Positions 26,610 to 35,330 are shown, counted from the stretch's first letter. The stretch: 64,000 bases of DNA from Candidatus Krumholzibacteriota bacterium (GCA_016932415.1 JAFGCX010000036.1:38079-102078); one strand, 5' to 3'. The notes: generated by a model not told the origin, from the letters alone. Program-made: numbers and translations.

Positions 26610-27023
26610 ATGGATCAATACAGGATCCTGATCGTAGAGGATGATGAAGATATAGTCGAGACTGTCAAATACAGTCTGGAACTGAGAGGTTTTAATGTCG
26701 ATGTGGCATATGACGGGCTTCATGCCTTGCGCAAAGCTCACAGGAACGAATATGATCTTATGCTGCTCGATATTATGCTGCCCGGGAAAAATGGTTATGA
26801 GGTCTCGCGCATACTAAAACAGGAAATGGACGCGGGCAAGATCAAGCCGTTCAGGATCCTCGTCCTTACCGCGCGAAAAGTCGACAGTCCTGAAAGAGAA
26901 GATTTTCTCGCCACCTGGTCGAACGCCGACGAATACATGTACAAACCGTTCGAACTCGATGATCTCATGGAGAGGATCGCCTATCATCTCGGTAAAAACA
27001 AGGAAGAGGTCAGGTTGGCCTGA
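26610..27023 (+). CDS. Single-domain response regulator
   Basis: CheY-like receiver of 137 aa without an output domain, 14 bases after the kinase and presumably its partner. Acidic pocket in IVEDDEDIVETV, phospho-acceptor Asp in LMLLDIMLPGKNGYEV (about residue 54), conserved Thr in ILVLTARK and Lys in YMYKPFELDDL. A ribosome site GAAAGGAGAAAGG precedes the ATG. Lacking an output domain, it would act by protein contact or as a phosphorelay intermediate. Confidence 0.93.
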   Translation: MDQYRILIVEDDEDIVETVKYSLELRGFNVDVAYDGLHALRKAHRNEYDLMLLDIMLPGKNGYEVSRILKQEMDAGKIKPFRILVLTARKVDSPEREDFLATWSNADEYMYKPFELDDLMERIAYHLGKNKEEVRLA

Positions 27024-27080
27024 CGGTATGGTGGTCCTGCCCGTAATTCAGGCAGGGTCAAACAGAGGAGAACGAGCCAG

Positions 27081-27758
27081 ATGCAGCCGAGTGAATATTT
27101 AGCCAGCGTACTCGACAGTTCCCCTGTTGCTCTCGTATCGTTAGATACGAAGATGAGGATATTGCTGTTCAATCAAGCCGCGCGGGCCATGACGGGATTT
27201 ACGGACATCGATATGGTCGGCCGGCGCATAACGAGGATCTTTCCATTTGAAAAAATCAGGAAGATAATCAGGGCACTCAGAAAGGACGAGAATTTTTTAT
27301 CAAATGGATATGTAACGAAACTGATCGGAGCCCAGGGTCGGGAGATCCCCGTGCGGATCAAGATCTCTCCGGTCAGGGACGGTAAAAACGAGCTTATCGG
27401 CATGCTGATACTTGCTTTCGACCTCAGAGAGATCAAGGTGATGCAGTCGAAACTGATAGAAGCGGAAAGACTCGCCGCGATAACCGAAACAGCCATAAGC
27501 GTCAATCATGAGATCAATAATCCCCTTTGTTCGATTCTTGGAAATACGCAGCTGATGTTGATGCAGAGGGACAATCTTGATCCTAACATCGTCAACAAAC
27601 TGCACAGTATAGAGAAGCAGATATCGAGGATCCAGGAAATAGCGAAACAGCTTGGCAAGATAACGAATCCTGTCCTTAAGGAATATATCGGCGGCAAAAA
27701 GATGCTCGATGTGAAGCATTCCGGGAAAAAAAGAATCAGGCAGCCCGTCAATAAATAA
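27081..27758 (+). CDS. PAS protein with histidine-kinase dimerisation domain but no ATPase domain
   Basis: The 225-aa protein has an N-terminal PAS domain (about 1-115; LDTKMRILLFNQAARAMTGF, then GREIPVRIKISPVRDG). A coiled linker leads to a DHp-type helix pair with VNHEINNPLCSILGNTQLML (about 140-159), the NtrB-like H-box with His followed by EINNP. The chain then stops after the second helix with a basic tail and has no N, G1 or G2 box. The stop is TAA, and no HATPase frame follows, because tRNA-Phe begins 46 bases later. So it is not a simple frameshift within view. It may be phosphorylated by, or dimerise with, the upstream kinase. That is inference. Confidence 0.8.
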   Translation: MQPSEYLASVLDSSPVALVSLDTKMRILLFNQAARAMTGFTDIDMVGRRITRIFPFEKIRKIIRALRKDENFLSNGYVTKLIGAQGREIPVRIKISPVRDGKNELIGMLILAFDLREIKVMQSKLIEAERLAAITETAISVNHEINNPLCSILGNTQLMLMQRDNLDPNIVNKLHSIEKQISRIQEIAKQLGKITNPVLKEYIGGKKMLDVKHSGKKRIRQPVNK

Positions 27759-27765
27759 GAAACTG

Positions 27766-27793
27766 TTGACAATCTGAATAAAATGAATAAGAT
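27766..27793 (+). promoter_or_regulatory. Promoter of tRNA-Phe
   Basis: Perfect TTGACA (27766-27771), 16-base spacer, TAAGAT (27788-27793), ending 10 bases before the tRNA 5' end. Confidence 0.7.
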
Positions 27794-27803
27794 TTCTCTC
27801 CGT

Positions 27804-27879
27804 GGGAAGGTAGCTCAGTCGGTAGAGCAACGGATTGAAAATCCGTGTGTCGGCGGTTCGATTCCGCCCCTTCCCACCA
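27804..27879 (+). tRNA. tRNA-Phe (GAA)
   Basis: 76-base cloverleaf: acceptor GGGAAGG/CCTTCCC, D arm with GGTAGAGC, anticodon loop TTGAAAA (anticodon GAA at 27837-27839), T loop TTCGATT, encoded CCA at the 3' end. Confidence 0.97.
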
Positions 27880-27913
27880 CCGGATCAGACCGGGATACTC
27901 TCACCGGTTTTTT
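27879..27913 (+). terminator. Terminator of tRNA-Phe, overlapping the antisense glycosyltransferase end
   Basis: Short stem ACCGG (27879-27883) with CCGGT (27904-27908), then six T, C and more T. It lies over the last codons of the minus-strand GT4 gene, which stops at 27885. Confidence 0.5.
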
Positions 27914-29147
27914 CTTTTTCAATAACAGGGATGACTGGAATCGGACGCCGCAGGCGTTCCTGAAGAATATGCCGATATATTTTCATCTGTCTCTCTATGA
28001 CATCTTCTTCCCTGAAAATGGTCAACGCTTTCTCTCTCGCTTTTTCCCCCATGATCAATCTTTTTCCCCTGTGCAACGCAAGATCTTCGATCGCGCCACG
28101 AAGAAGATGGATATTTCCGGGGGGGAACAGAAACCCGTTTATTCCGTCATCGACCTGCTCCCTGCAGCCCCTGATGGCCGTCGCGATGACGGGAAGCCCC
28201 GAGGACATCGCTTCGCAGATTGATCGGGGCAGACCCTCCCGGTATGAAGGCAGAACGAAAATATCACTGGCAGCGAGGATTCTTTCAGGATCATCGCGGA
28301 ATCCGGTCAGGATTACCCTTCTGTCAAGATCATTTGATCTGATCGCCTTCCTGACTGCTTCAAAAGTGGTTGAGTCCCTGTCAGCGGCTGTAGTAGAGTC
28401 GCCTGTTATTACCAGTGTGAGATCCTTGTGAGCAGTGGCAAGAGGGATGAATGAATCGATCAGGTCGAGGATACCTTTTTCCTTTACGATCCTCCCGATA
28501 AAACTTACCACAACGGAATCGATGCTGATGCCGAGTTCCTTTCTGATTTCCGACCGGATGTCGGCATCTGGCGCGAAAAGATCGGTGTCGACGCCATTTC
28601 CTATATGAAGGATCCTGGATGGTGAAAGAAAACTGGTATTAAGGGCCTTGTCGGTGTCCTCGATGCTCTGACAGAAAAGATAATCCGTTGCCAGTCTTCC
28701 CGCCGAGAATTCGGCGAGTTCGAAGACGAGTCTTTTATAAAGTCTCATATTCTCATGAAAGTAAAATCCATGCGCCGTATATATTATTTCAGGCACACCT
28801 GCAAGCCGCGCTGCCAACCGGCCGGTGAACGCCGCTACCGGGGTATGAAGATGGACGATATCATATTTCTCGTTTTTCAGTAGGCGGTAGATATTTTTAA
28901 CCGCCTTGAGGATATTTCCCGGTGACATGCTTCTTTCGATCCCGATGTCGTGGAAATTGAATCCAAGCGATTCAAGGTACGCCGGTGTCCCATCGCCCAG
29001 ATCAGCCGCCGCGGCGTCGACATGGCAACCGTTTTTCAGCAACTCCTTCATCAGTGGAAGCATAAGTTTTTTTATCGCCAGATCGATCGTTGCTACCTGC
29101 AGGATCCTCGGCCGTCCTGTCTCTCGATTTATTTCAGGTAATCCCAT
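27885..29147 (-). CDS. Glycosyltransferase family 4
   Basis: Retaining GT-B glycosyltransferase of 420 aa, likely for cell-surface polysaccharide. N-terminal half: ILQVATIDLAIKKLMLPL, then YDIVHLHTPVAAFTGRLAA (about 95-113) and IYTAHGFYF. C-terminal half: VVSFIGRIVKEKGILDLID (about 213-231), VILTGFRDDPERILAASDIFVLP (described as the sugar-nucleotide-binding stretch near 285-305) and SYREGLPRSICEAMSSG with the EX7E motif. AAGGGGA precedes the ATG. The gene ends 6 bases from the tRNA-Phe 3' end on the opposite strand. It has no LPS gene neighbours, so donor and acceptor are unknown. Confidence 0.9.
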   Translation of the reverse strand: MGLPEINRETGRPRILQVATIDLAIKKLMLPLMKELLKNGCHVDAAAADLGDGTPAYLESLGFNFHDIGIERSMSPGNILKAVKNIYRLLKNEKYDIVHLHTPVAAFTGRLAARLAGVPEIIYTAHGFYFHENMRLYKRLVFELAEFSAGRLATDYLFCQSIEDTDKALNTSFLSPSRILHIGNGVDTDLFAPDADIRSEIRKELGISIDSVVVSFIGRIVKEKGILDLIDSFIPLATAHKDLTLVITGDSTTAADRDSTTFEAVRKAIRSNDLDRRVILTGFRDDPERILAASDIFVLPSYREGLPRSICEAMSSGLPVIATAIRGCREQVDDGINGFLFPPGNIHLLRGAIEDLALHRGKRLIMGEKAREKALTIFREEDVIERQMKIYRHILQERLRRPIPVIPVIEKEKTGESIPV

Positions 29148-29272
29148 CTGAAGTCCCCTTCTTTTCTGAACGTTCGGCCGCCCGGCCGGACAAGACCCTC
29201 GTGTGTCGTGACTAAAGTCCTTTTATATCAATTTCTTTCGGCAGGAAGTATGGGTGGTTTAGGGAATTCTTG

Positions 29273-29300
29273 TTGACAGTCAGGAAAACCCTGTCATATC
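29273..29300 (+). promoter_or_regulatory. Candidate promoter with overlapping inverted repeat upstream of the carboxyltransferase cluster
   Basis: Perfect TTGACA (29273-29278), 16-base spacer, CATATC (29295-29300). The dyad TGACAG (29274-29279)/CTGTCA (29291-29296) spans the spacer and could be an operator. The -10 element is poor. Confidence 0.35.
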
Positions 29301-29336
29301 TTTCACCTGTACGGAGCAAGCAGGAAGGTGGATCTG

Positions 29337-29537
29337 ATGGATCAGGACCTGGTAATCGCGATTACGGCGGCTATTCAGTCTTACATTGATACTGAATCTG
29401 TCGAAAAGAAAAGAAGATTCGGCCCCCAACTCAGTCCGTGGAAGATGGGTTCGCGCCGTGAGACGATGACAAAACGTACTCTTGCTGTCAGGGGAAACCC
29501 CGGCACGGTCAGATTACGTAGATTTTCCCTGATATAA
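29337..29537 (+). CDS. Small OadG-tail-like protein
   Basis: A 66-aa protein just ahead of the biotin carboxyltransferase gene. Two blocks, DQDLVIAITAAIQSYID and SPWKMGSRRETMTKR, resemble the cytoplasmic C-terminal tail of gamma subunits of Na+-pumping decarboxylases (OadG/MmdD), where a similar helix and a W..xGR.E.M..R block occur. The membrane helix of a real OadG is missing. It may therefore be a soluble docking or assembly subunit for the alpha/biotin protein. This is inference from pattern memory. ATG at 29337 is preferred over GTG at 29328 because GGAAGGTGG lies upstream of it. The gap to the next gene is 35 bases. Confidence 0.6.
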   Translation: MDQDLVIAITAAIQSYIDTESVEKKRRFGPQLSPWKMGSRRETMTKRTLAVRGNPGTVRLRRFSLI

Positions 29538-29572
29538 AAACAATCTGCACAAAGATGGGGATGGGGTAAAAG

Positions 29573-31504
29573 ATGTCTGCCGGTGAGAAAAAATTAAAAA
29601 GAAGAGTTCCGCTGGGAATCACGGACACGACGTTCAGGGATGGTCATCAGTCTATTCTGGCCACTCGTTTTCGAACGGAAGATATGCTTCCGATAGCGGA
29701 CAAGATGGATCAGGTCGGATTCCATTCAATGGAAGTATGGGGTGGAGCCACCTTTGACGTTGCCACGAGGTTCCTGAATGAAGATCCATGGATTCGGTTG
29801 ACTGAATTGAAGAAAAGGATCAAAAAAACACCGCTTCAGATGTTGCTGAGAGGTCAGAACCTTGTCGGTTACCGCAACTACGCTGATGATGTCCTGGAGC
29901 TTTTTATACATGAGGCGGCGGAAGCGGGGATAGATATTTTCAGGGTATTTGACGCGTTGAATGACGAACGCAATTTCGAGGCGTCATTCAGAGTGATAAA
30001 GGAGACAGGCAAACATATACAGGGGACTATTTCCTACTCACTGACCGAAAAGCGGCTTGGTGGAGAGGTCTTTACGCTCGACTACTACGTCAACAAGGCG
30101 AAAGCTCTTGAGAATATGGGCGCCGATTCTCTCTGCATAAAGGATATGGCCGGACTTCTTAATCCCTACGACGCGTATGACCTGGTGAAGACCCTGAAGA
30201 AAAAGATTTCCATTCCTGTTCATCTGCATTGCCACTACACCAGTGGCATGGCGTCGATGACGTATATGAAAGCGGTCGAAGCGGGTGTCGATGTCCTCGA
30301 TTGCGCGCTTGCTCCATTCGGGCTGAGGACATCCGAACCGGCGGTCGAACCGATGGTCGCCGCTCTCGCCGATACTGACAGAGATCCCGGTCTCGACCTG
30401 GAGAAACTGTTTGAACTTGGCAATTATGTCGAAAAAGTCGCGCCGAAATACAGGCGTTTCCTCAATACGACGAGGATGGCTATTATAGATACAGGCGTAC
30501 TCGAGCATCAGATACCGGGAGGCATGCTCACCAATCTGGTAAGCCAGCTGAAGGAAGCTGATGCGCTAGACAGGCTCCAGGAAGTCTATGATGAACTTCC
30601 GCTGACGCGAAAGGAACTCGGTTATCCTCCGCTCGTCACTCCGACGAGCCAGATCGTCGGTATTCAGTCAGTCCAGAACGTGCTTTTCGGGCGCTACAAG
30701 ATGATAAGTGGACAGGTCAAGGATTATGCGTATGGACTCTATGGAAAACCTCCGGTCGAGATGGATCCGAAAGTCCGAAAAATGGCGTTAAAAGGATATC
30801 CCAGAGGGGAGACTCCGATCACATGCAGAGCTGCCGATATGCTCGAACCGGAACTGGATAAGGCTCGCGAAGCTGTCAAGGGACTCGCAAGGGACAACAG
30901 GGACCTTCTCATTTACGCGCTCTATCCGACGACCGGCATGAGATTTCTTCGCTGGAAGTATGGTCTCGAAGAACCTCCCGCCGAGTTGAGGCCGGTGACA
31001 CTCGACGATGTCGAACGGGAAGATGAGATGCTCGCGAATGTCAAGTCGGGGAATGTCAAGATATCATCCTCTGCCGGCGCGCCGGCAAAAGGGGCGGGCC
31101 TGAGAGCATTCAACGTGTTTGTCGGAGGGCAGCATTATAATATCGAAGTCGAGGAAGTCGGTGGAAAGCCGCGAGCTCGTTCGATCGGAGATACTGCCCC
31201 GATCGTAAAGAAGGAGACGAAACGGGAAAAGGCTCGAAAGAAAACGGAAAAAAGCGCGGATGCTCCTTCATCGGAGACAATCGGGTCTGAACTCGCCTTC
31301 ACAGCTCCCATGCCGGGAATGGTCGTAAGTTTTGAAGTCAAGGAAGGTGACAATGTAAGCGAGGGGGATGTCCTGGTCATTCTCGAAGCGATGAAGATGC
31401 AGAACAGCCTTACTTCGAACGTAAGTGGAACAATCAGGTCGTTGAAGGTGGCTCCCGGGAAGTCCGTCGAGAAGAACCAGGTGCTGCTTACGATCTCTCA
31501 ATAA
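29573..31504 (+). CDS. Biotin-dependent pyruvate/oxaloacetate carboxyltransferase (OadA/PycB type)
   Basis: The 643-aa protein carries the carboxyltransferase TIM barrel (about 12-290): ITDTTFRDGHQSILATRF with metal Asp, MEVWGGATFDVATRFL, FRVFDALND and HLHCHYTSG (metal His). A conserved PYC/OADA C-terminal domain (about 300-470) follows. A charged A/K/E-rich linker leads to a biotinyl/lipoyl domain (about 565-643) with biotinylation site EAMKMQNSL. Either it transfers CO2 between carboxybiotin and pyruvate as the B subunit of two-subunit pyruvate carboxylase, or it is the alpha subunit of oxaloacetate decarboxylase. No biotin carboxylase or OadB pump is in view, so the choice is open; the OadG-like neighbour mildly favours decarboxylase. 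Confidence 0.9.
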   Translation: MSAGEKKLKRRVPLGITDTTFRDGHQSILATRFRTEDMLPIADKMDQVGFHSMEVWGGATFDVATRFLNEDPWIRLTELKKRIKKTPLQMLLRGQNLVGYRNYADDVLELFIHEAAEAGIDIFRVFDALNDERNFEASFRVIKETGKHIQGTISYSLTEKRLGGEVFTLDYYVNKAKALENMGADSLCIKDMAGLLNPYDAYDLVKTLKKKISIPVHLHCHYTSGMASMTYMKAVEAGVDVLDCALAPFGLRTSEPAVEPMVAALADTDRDPGLDLEKLFELGNYVEKVAPKYRRFLNTTRMAIIDTGVLEHQIPGGMLTNLVSQLKEADALDRLQEVYDELPLTRKELGYPPLVTPTSQIVGIQSVQNVLFGRYKMISGQVKDYAYGLYGKPPVEMDPKVRKMALKGYPRGETPITCRAADMLEPELDKAREAVKGLARDNRDLLIYALYPTTGMRFLRWKYGLEEPPAELRPVTLDDVEREDEMLANVKSGNVKISSSAGAPAKGAGLRAFNVFVGGQHYNIEVEEVGGKPRARSIGDTAPIVKKETKREKARKKTEKSADAPSSETIGSELAFTAPMPGMVVSFEVKEGDNVSEGDVLVILEAMKMQNSLTSNVSGTIRSLKVAPGKSVEKNQVLLTISQ

Positions 31505-31531
31505 AACGGGGTGCGGAGAATCGCTTTATCT

Positions 31532-33622
31532 ATGAATATTGACAACAGGCTTAAAATACATCCGATACTGCCGATTAAGGACAGAAAAGAGATTTCATTC
31601 ACATTTAACGGCAAGAGTCTGCGGGCACTTGAAGGTGAAGTCGTAACTTCCGCCTTATATGCCAATGGTATCAGGATATTCGGGCATCACACAAGGGACG
31701 GGGCTCCACAAGGGATATTCTGCGTCAATGGTCAGTGCAGCCAGTGCATGGTCATCGTCAATGGAAGGATCGTCAAGGGATGTATGACTGTGCTCGAGGA
31801 AGGGATGCGGGTCGAAAGCTGCGAAGGATCCCCGGTTCTTCCGGCTGACGACTTCCCCGGGGAATTTACCGATTGCGATGAGATCGAGACGGATGTCCTC
31901 GTGATCGGGGCCGGCCCGGCGGGAATCAATGCGGCGATCGAACTCGGAAATCTCGGAGCGAAAGTCCTCCTTATCGATGACAAGAATGAACCCGGCGGAA
32001 AACTCACCTTACAGACTCACCCTTTTTTCGGTTCGCGGGATGATTGTTATGCCGGCACAAGAGGGATCGATATCGCCGATCTGATGACCAGGCAGCTTGA
32101 TTCCCTCGATTCGGTGTCTGTCTTGACCGGAACGACCGCTGTGGGAGTATTCAGTGACAGGAAAATCGGATTATACCGTGGAGATGAATATTTCTTTGTG
32201 TTGCCCAGGATCGTGCTGGTAGCATGCGGCGCAAGGGAAAAGACGCTCGCCTTCCCAGGATGCGATATGCCCGGGGTGTACGGAGCGGGTGCTTTTCAGA
32301 CATTGCTGAACAGGGACCTGGTAAAACCGGCCGAAAGGCTGTTCATAGTCGGCGGTGGCAATGTGGGGTTGATAACGGGGTATCACGCTGTCCAAGCCGG
32401 CATAAAGGTCGTCGGGCTGGTCGAAGCACTGTCCAGATGCGGCGGTTACAAAGTGCACCTGGATAAGCTGAGACGCCTGGGGGTCCCCGTATATACTTCG
32501 CATTCGATACTGAAAGCCGAGGGTTCGGATTTTCTTGAGAGCATAACGATAACAGCGATAGACGGCGAGTTCAGGCCCGTCAGGGGAACTGAGAAAAAGT
32601 TCGATGTAGATACTCTTCTTATCGCGGTCGGTCTCTCACCGGTCGACGAATTACGCAGGAAACTGGAAGCATTCGGGATCGAATCATACAGCTGTGGAGA
32701 TTCAGAAGAAATAGCTGAAGCATCCGCCGCGATATTCAGTGGAAAGATCACAGGGAGAAAGATCGCCCGGTCTCTCGGATATGAGATTGATATACCTGAT
32801 GCCTGGGAGAAGACTCAGGAAGTCCTGCGCAGCAGGCCCGGGTCGACAGTACCGTTTGAACCTGAAGACCCTGGCAGTGATATTTTTCCTGTTTTAAGGT
32901 GCATAGAAGAGATACCATGCAACCCGTGCGTCGATTCGTGTCCCCATTCCTCCATCCTCATACCAGGCGATTCGATCATGGGACTCCCGGTATTCAGCGG
33001 TCAGTGTACGGGTTGCATGAAGTGTGTTACGGCCTGTCCGGCCCTCGCGATAACCCTGGTCAGGAGGGGAACAGCATCGGATGGGGAAGGCTCACGCGTT
33101 GTGATCCCTTACGAGATGCTCCTCGACGATCTGAAAGAAGGCCGCGTCGTCAATACAGTGGATCTTGAAGGTAATCGTGTCGGTGAAGGAAAGGTTTTAA
33201 AGGTAAAAAGATCCCCTGGAGATAAAAAACGCTGGCTGGTAACGCTTGAAGTCCCCGACGATGATATTCTGCGCGTCGCCGGTTTCATCGATCTCGAGGC
33301 CGAAACAGGGGTAAAAGGCCTTCCCCTCGAAGAATCTGTCCCTGATGATACGATCATATGCAGATGCGAGAGGATTACGGCCGGAGAGATAAGGGCAGAG
33401 ATAAGGGCCGGAGTCATCGATATGAATATTCTCAAAGCGACCATAAGGACAGGTATGGGAGCTTGCGCCGGCAGGACATGTACCGATCTGATACTTAATC
33501 TTTATAAAAACGAGGGCGTCGATATTTCCAGGGTGACTTTGCCTACGGATAGACCATTTGTATCCGAAGTCCCCCTTTCGGCCTTCGCCGGGATCAATAA
33601 AAGAGGCGGGAACAGGGATTGA
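31532..33622 (+). CDS. FAD/NAD-binding Fe-S dehydrogenase large subunit (SoxA/HcnA-B-like)
   Basis: The 696-aa redox protein combines several modules. Order: 2Fe-2S domain (about 10-95) with CVNGQCSQCMVIVNGR; FAD domain with DVLVIGAGPAGINAAIELG; NAD-binding region with LFIVGGGNVGLITGYHA; two 4Fe-4S clusters (CNPCVDSCPHS and CTGCMKCVTACPALAI); and a C-terminal BFD-type 2Fe-2S domain (CRCERITAGEIRAEI with GACAGRTC). This resembles alpha subunits of sarcosine oxidase, HcnAB and dye-linked proline dehydrogenase. With the next gene it likely forms an amine/amino-acid dehydrogenase feeding electrons onward. Start 31532 (ATG) is chosen over GTG 31511. Overlaps the next gene by 4 bases. Confidence 0.87.
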   Translation: MNIDNRLKIHPILPIKDRKEISFTFNGKSLRALEGEVVTSALYANGIRIFGHHTRDGAPQGIFCVNGQCSQCMVIVNGRIVKGCMTVLEEGMRVESCEGSPVLPADDFPGEFTDCDEIETDVLVIGAGPAGINAAIELGNLGAKVLLIDDKNEPGGKLTLQTHPFFGSRDDCYAGTRGIDIADLMTRQLDSLDSVSVLTGTTAVGVFSDRKIGLYRGDEYFFVLPRIVLVACGAREKTLAFPGCDMPGVYGAGAFQTLLNRDLVKPAERLFIVGGGNVGLITGYHAVQAGIKVVGLVEALSRCGGYKVHLDKLRRLGVPVYTSHSILKAEGSDFLESITITAIDGEFRPVRGTEKKFDVDTLLIAVGLSPVDELRRKLEAFGIESYSCGDSEEIAEASAAIFSGKITGRKIARSLGYEIDIPDAWEKTQEVLRSRPGSTVPFEPEDPGSDIFPVLRCIEEIPCNPCVDSCPHSSILIPGDSIMGLPVFSGQCTGCMKCVTACPALAITLVRRGTASDGEGSRVVIPYEMLLDDLKEGRVVNTVDLEGNRVGEGKVLKVKRSPGDKKRWLVTLEVPDDDILRVAGFIDLEAETGVKGLPLEESVPDDTIICRCERITAGEIRAEIRAGVIDMNILKATIRTGMGACAGRTCTDLILNLYKNEGVDISRVTLPTDRPFVSEVPLSAFAGINKRGGNRD

Positions 33623-34782
33623 AGAAGTATGACGCGATCATAATCGGAGCTGGAAGTGTCGGTTGTCCACTCTCGTATTTTCTCTCCCTGGAAGGGTGGA
33701 AAGTACTCGTCCTTGACGGGGGAAGGTCTCCCGGTCAGGGGCAGAACAAGGCGGCGATCGGTGGAGTCAGGGCTACGCATTCCGATCCGGCCAAGATCAA
33801 ACTCTGTCTGAAAAGTCTCGAGATATTCTCAACATGGGAAGAGAGGCATGGAACTGATATCGGTTGGATCGAGGGAGGATACTGTTTCCCTGTCTACAGA
33901 AAAAAGGATGAAGAAGCTCTGAAGCAGCTTCTTCCCGTTCAAAAGGATTTCGGTCTTGATATCGACTGGGTTGATCCGTCAGGGATCTCCTCTCTAGTAC
34001 CGGGGATCAATAATGATGGTCTTCTTGGCGGCACCTACTCTCCAGGAGACGGACAGGTATCTCCCCTGAAGGCCGCTGCCGCTTTCTGGAAGGAAAGCAG
34101 GGACAGGGGAACCGAATTCTTGTTTGGCGAACCGGTGATATCGCTTCTTATCCGGAGCGGAAGGATCGAGGGCGTCGAGACTTCGAAAGGAAAATATTAC
34201 TCTGATGTGGTTGTAAACGCCGCCGGAGCTTACGCGAAAGAGATCGGGATGATGGCGGGGCTTGAGATCCCGGTGGTGCCTGAGAGCCATGAGGCGGGAA
34301 TATCCGCTCCAATGGAACGTTTTTTTGATCCTCTCGTAGTCGACATCCGTCCGGGAACTGAAAAGAGAACGGCAAATTTCTATTTTGGCCAGAATGACCG
34401 AGGCCAGGTAATATTCTGTTACACGCCGATCGATCCGATCGAGGGAACGAATCTTTCCGCCACATCGGAATTCATGCCAGTGATCGCCCGAAGGTTGATT
34501 GACCTGATCCCAAGATTGAAGAATATGCTGGTGAGGAGGGTCTGGCGAGGATTATACCCGATGACACCGGACGGGATAATAATTCTCGACAGCGTCAGAG
34601 AGGTGACAGGGATGTACCTCTGCGCCGGAATGTGTGGACAGGGATTCATGCTTGGGCCTGGGGTCGGACTGAATATGGCCAGATTCATCATCACCGGAAA
34701 ACCGCAAATCGAGGAGGAAATCTTCGCCTCGGTCGGTTTTTACAGGGATTATCATGCCGCGAATGGCGAGACGCTTAAATAG
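33619..34782 (+). CDS. FAD-dependent oxidoreductase, DAO family (SoxB/HcnC-like small subunit)
   Basis: The 387-aa flavoprotein has dinucleotide motif YDAIIIGAGSVGCPLSYFLS at the N terminus, GGVRATHSDPAKI (about 51-63), and the C-terminal FAD contact MYLCAGMCGQGFMLGPGVG (about 332-350). This is the D-amino-acid-oxidase fold of sarcosine oxidase beta, HcnC and the catalytic beta subunit of dye-linked proline dehydrogenase. TTG start overlaps the large-subunit stop (TTGA), indicating stoichiometric co-translation. Substrate likely a secondary amine or amino acid such as proline, sarcosine or glycine, but residues do not settle it. The gene ends the cluster. Confidence 0.88.
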   Translation: MKKYDAIIIGAGSVGCPLSYFLSLEGWKVLVLDGGRSPGQGQNKAAIGGVRATHSDPAKIKLCLKSLEIFSTWEERHGTDIGWIEGGYCFPVYRKKDEEALKQLLPVQKDFGLDIDWVDPSGISSLVPGINNDGLLGGTYSPGDGQVSPLKAAAAFWKESRDRGTEFLFGEPVISLLIRSGRIEGVETSKGKYYSDVVVNAAGAYAKEIGMMAGLEIPVVPESHEAGISAPMERFFDPLVVDIRPGTEKRTANFYFGQNDRGQVIFCYTPIDPIEGTNLSATSEFMPVIARRLIDLIPRLKNMLVRRVWRGLYPMTPDGIIILDSVREVTGMYLCAGMCGQGFMLGPGVGLNMARFIITGKPQIEEEIFASVGFYRDYHAANGETLK

Positions 34783-34944
34783 CTTCCTTAAAAAACAGGG
34801 ACTATAGTACCTTTTTCCCTAAACTATTCCAGATAATCTCCGAGAATATAACCAAGAGTCGCGGTATCGGTCTGTCCTGGCGGATATCCGTAAATTGATG
34901 GAGAGTGTCCAGCCTCGACAGTCGCGATAGATGAGGGAGGAATA

Positions 34945-35328
34945 ATGAAAAAGATCCTGGTAATCGAGGATTCGAGACTTGTCTCGGAGTTGTTAAAAGT
35001 GGAGCTGGGGAAAAGGGGATATGAAGCAGTAGTAAGGGATGATGGACTTGAGGGATTAAAAACGGCCAAGGAAATCGTTCCTGACCTTGTCATCCTTGAC
35101 GTCATGCTTCCATCGATGAATGGGTTCAAGATATGCCGCCTTCTTAAGTTTGACAAACGGTTCAAAAAAATACCCGTCATCATGCTGACGACAAGATCGC
35201 TTGAAGACGACAAAAAGATAGGCATGACAAGCGGGGCGGATGGATATATGGCAAAACCGTTCAATATCGACGAACTCGTCGAAAAGATCGAATCTCTGAC
35301 CCTCGTCGAGAGTAAGGTTGCTGATTGA
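34945..35328 (+). CDS. Response regulator heading the pilus/secretion operon
   Basis: CheY-like receiver of 127 aa. Acidic pair in VIEDSRLVSELL, phospho-acceptor Asp in LVILDVMLPSMNGFKI (about residue 53), Thr in IMLTTRS and Lys in YMAKPFNIDEL. It resembles PilG/PilH-type regulators of type IV pilus systems. GAGGGAGGAAT precedes the ATG. The stop overlaps the region just before pilC (TTGACGATG), so it is transcribed with the pilus genes. Its kinase is not in view; the kinase cluster at 24568 is 8 kb away. Confidence 0.9.
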   Translation: MKKILVIEDSRLVSELLKVELGKRGYEAVVRDDGLEGLKTAKEIVPDLVILDVMLPSMNGFKICRLLKFDKRFKKIPVIMLTTRSLEDDKKIGMTSGADGYMAKPFNIDELVEKIESLTLVESKVAD

Positions 35329-35330
35329 CG

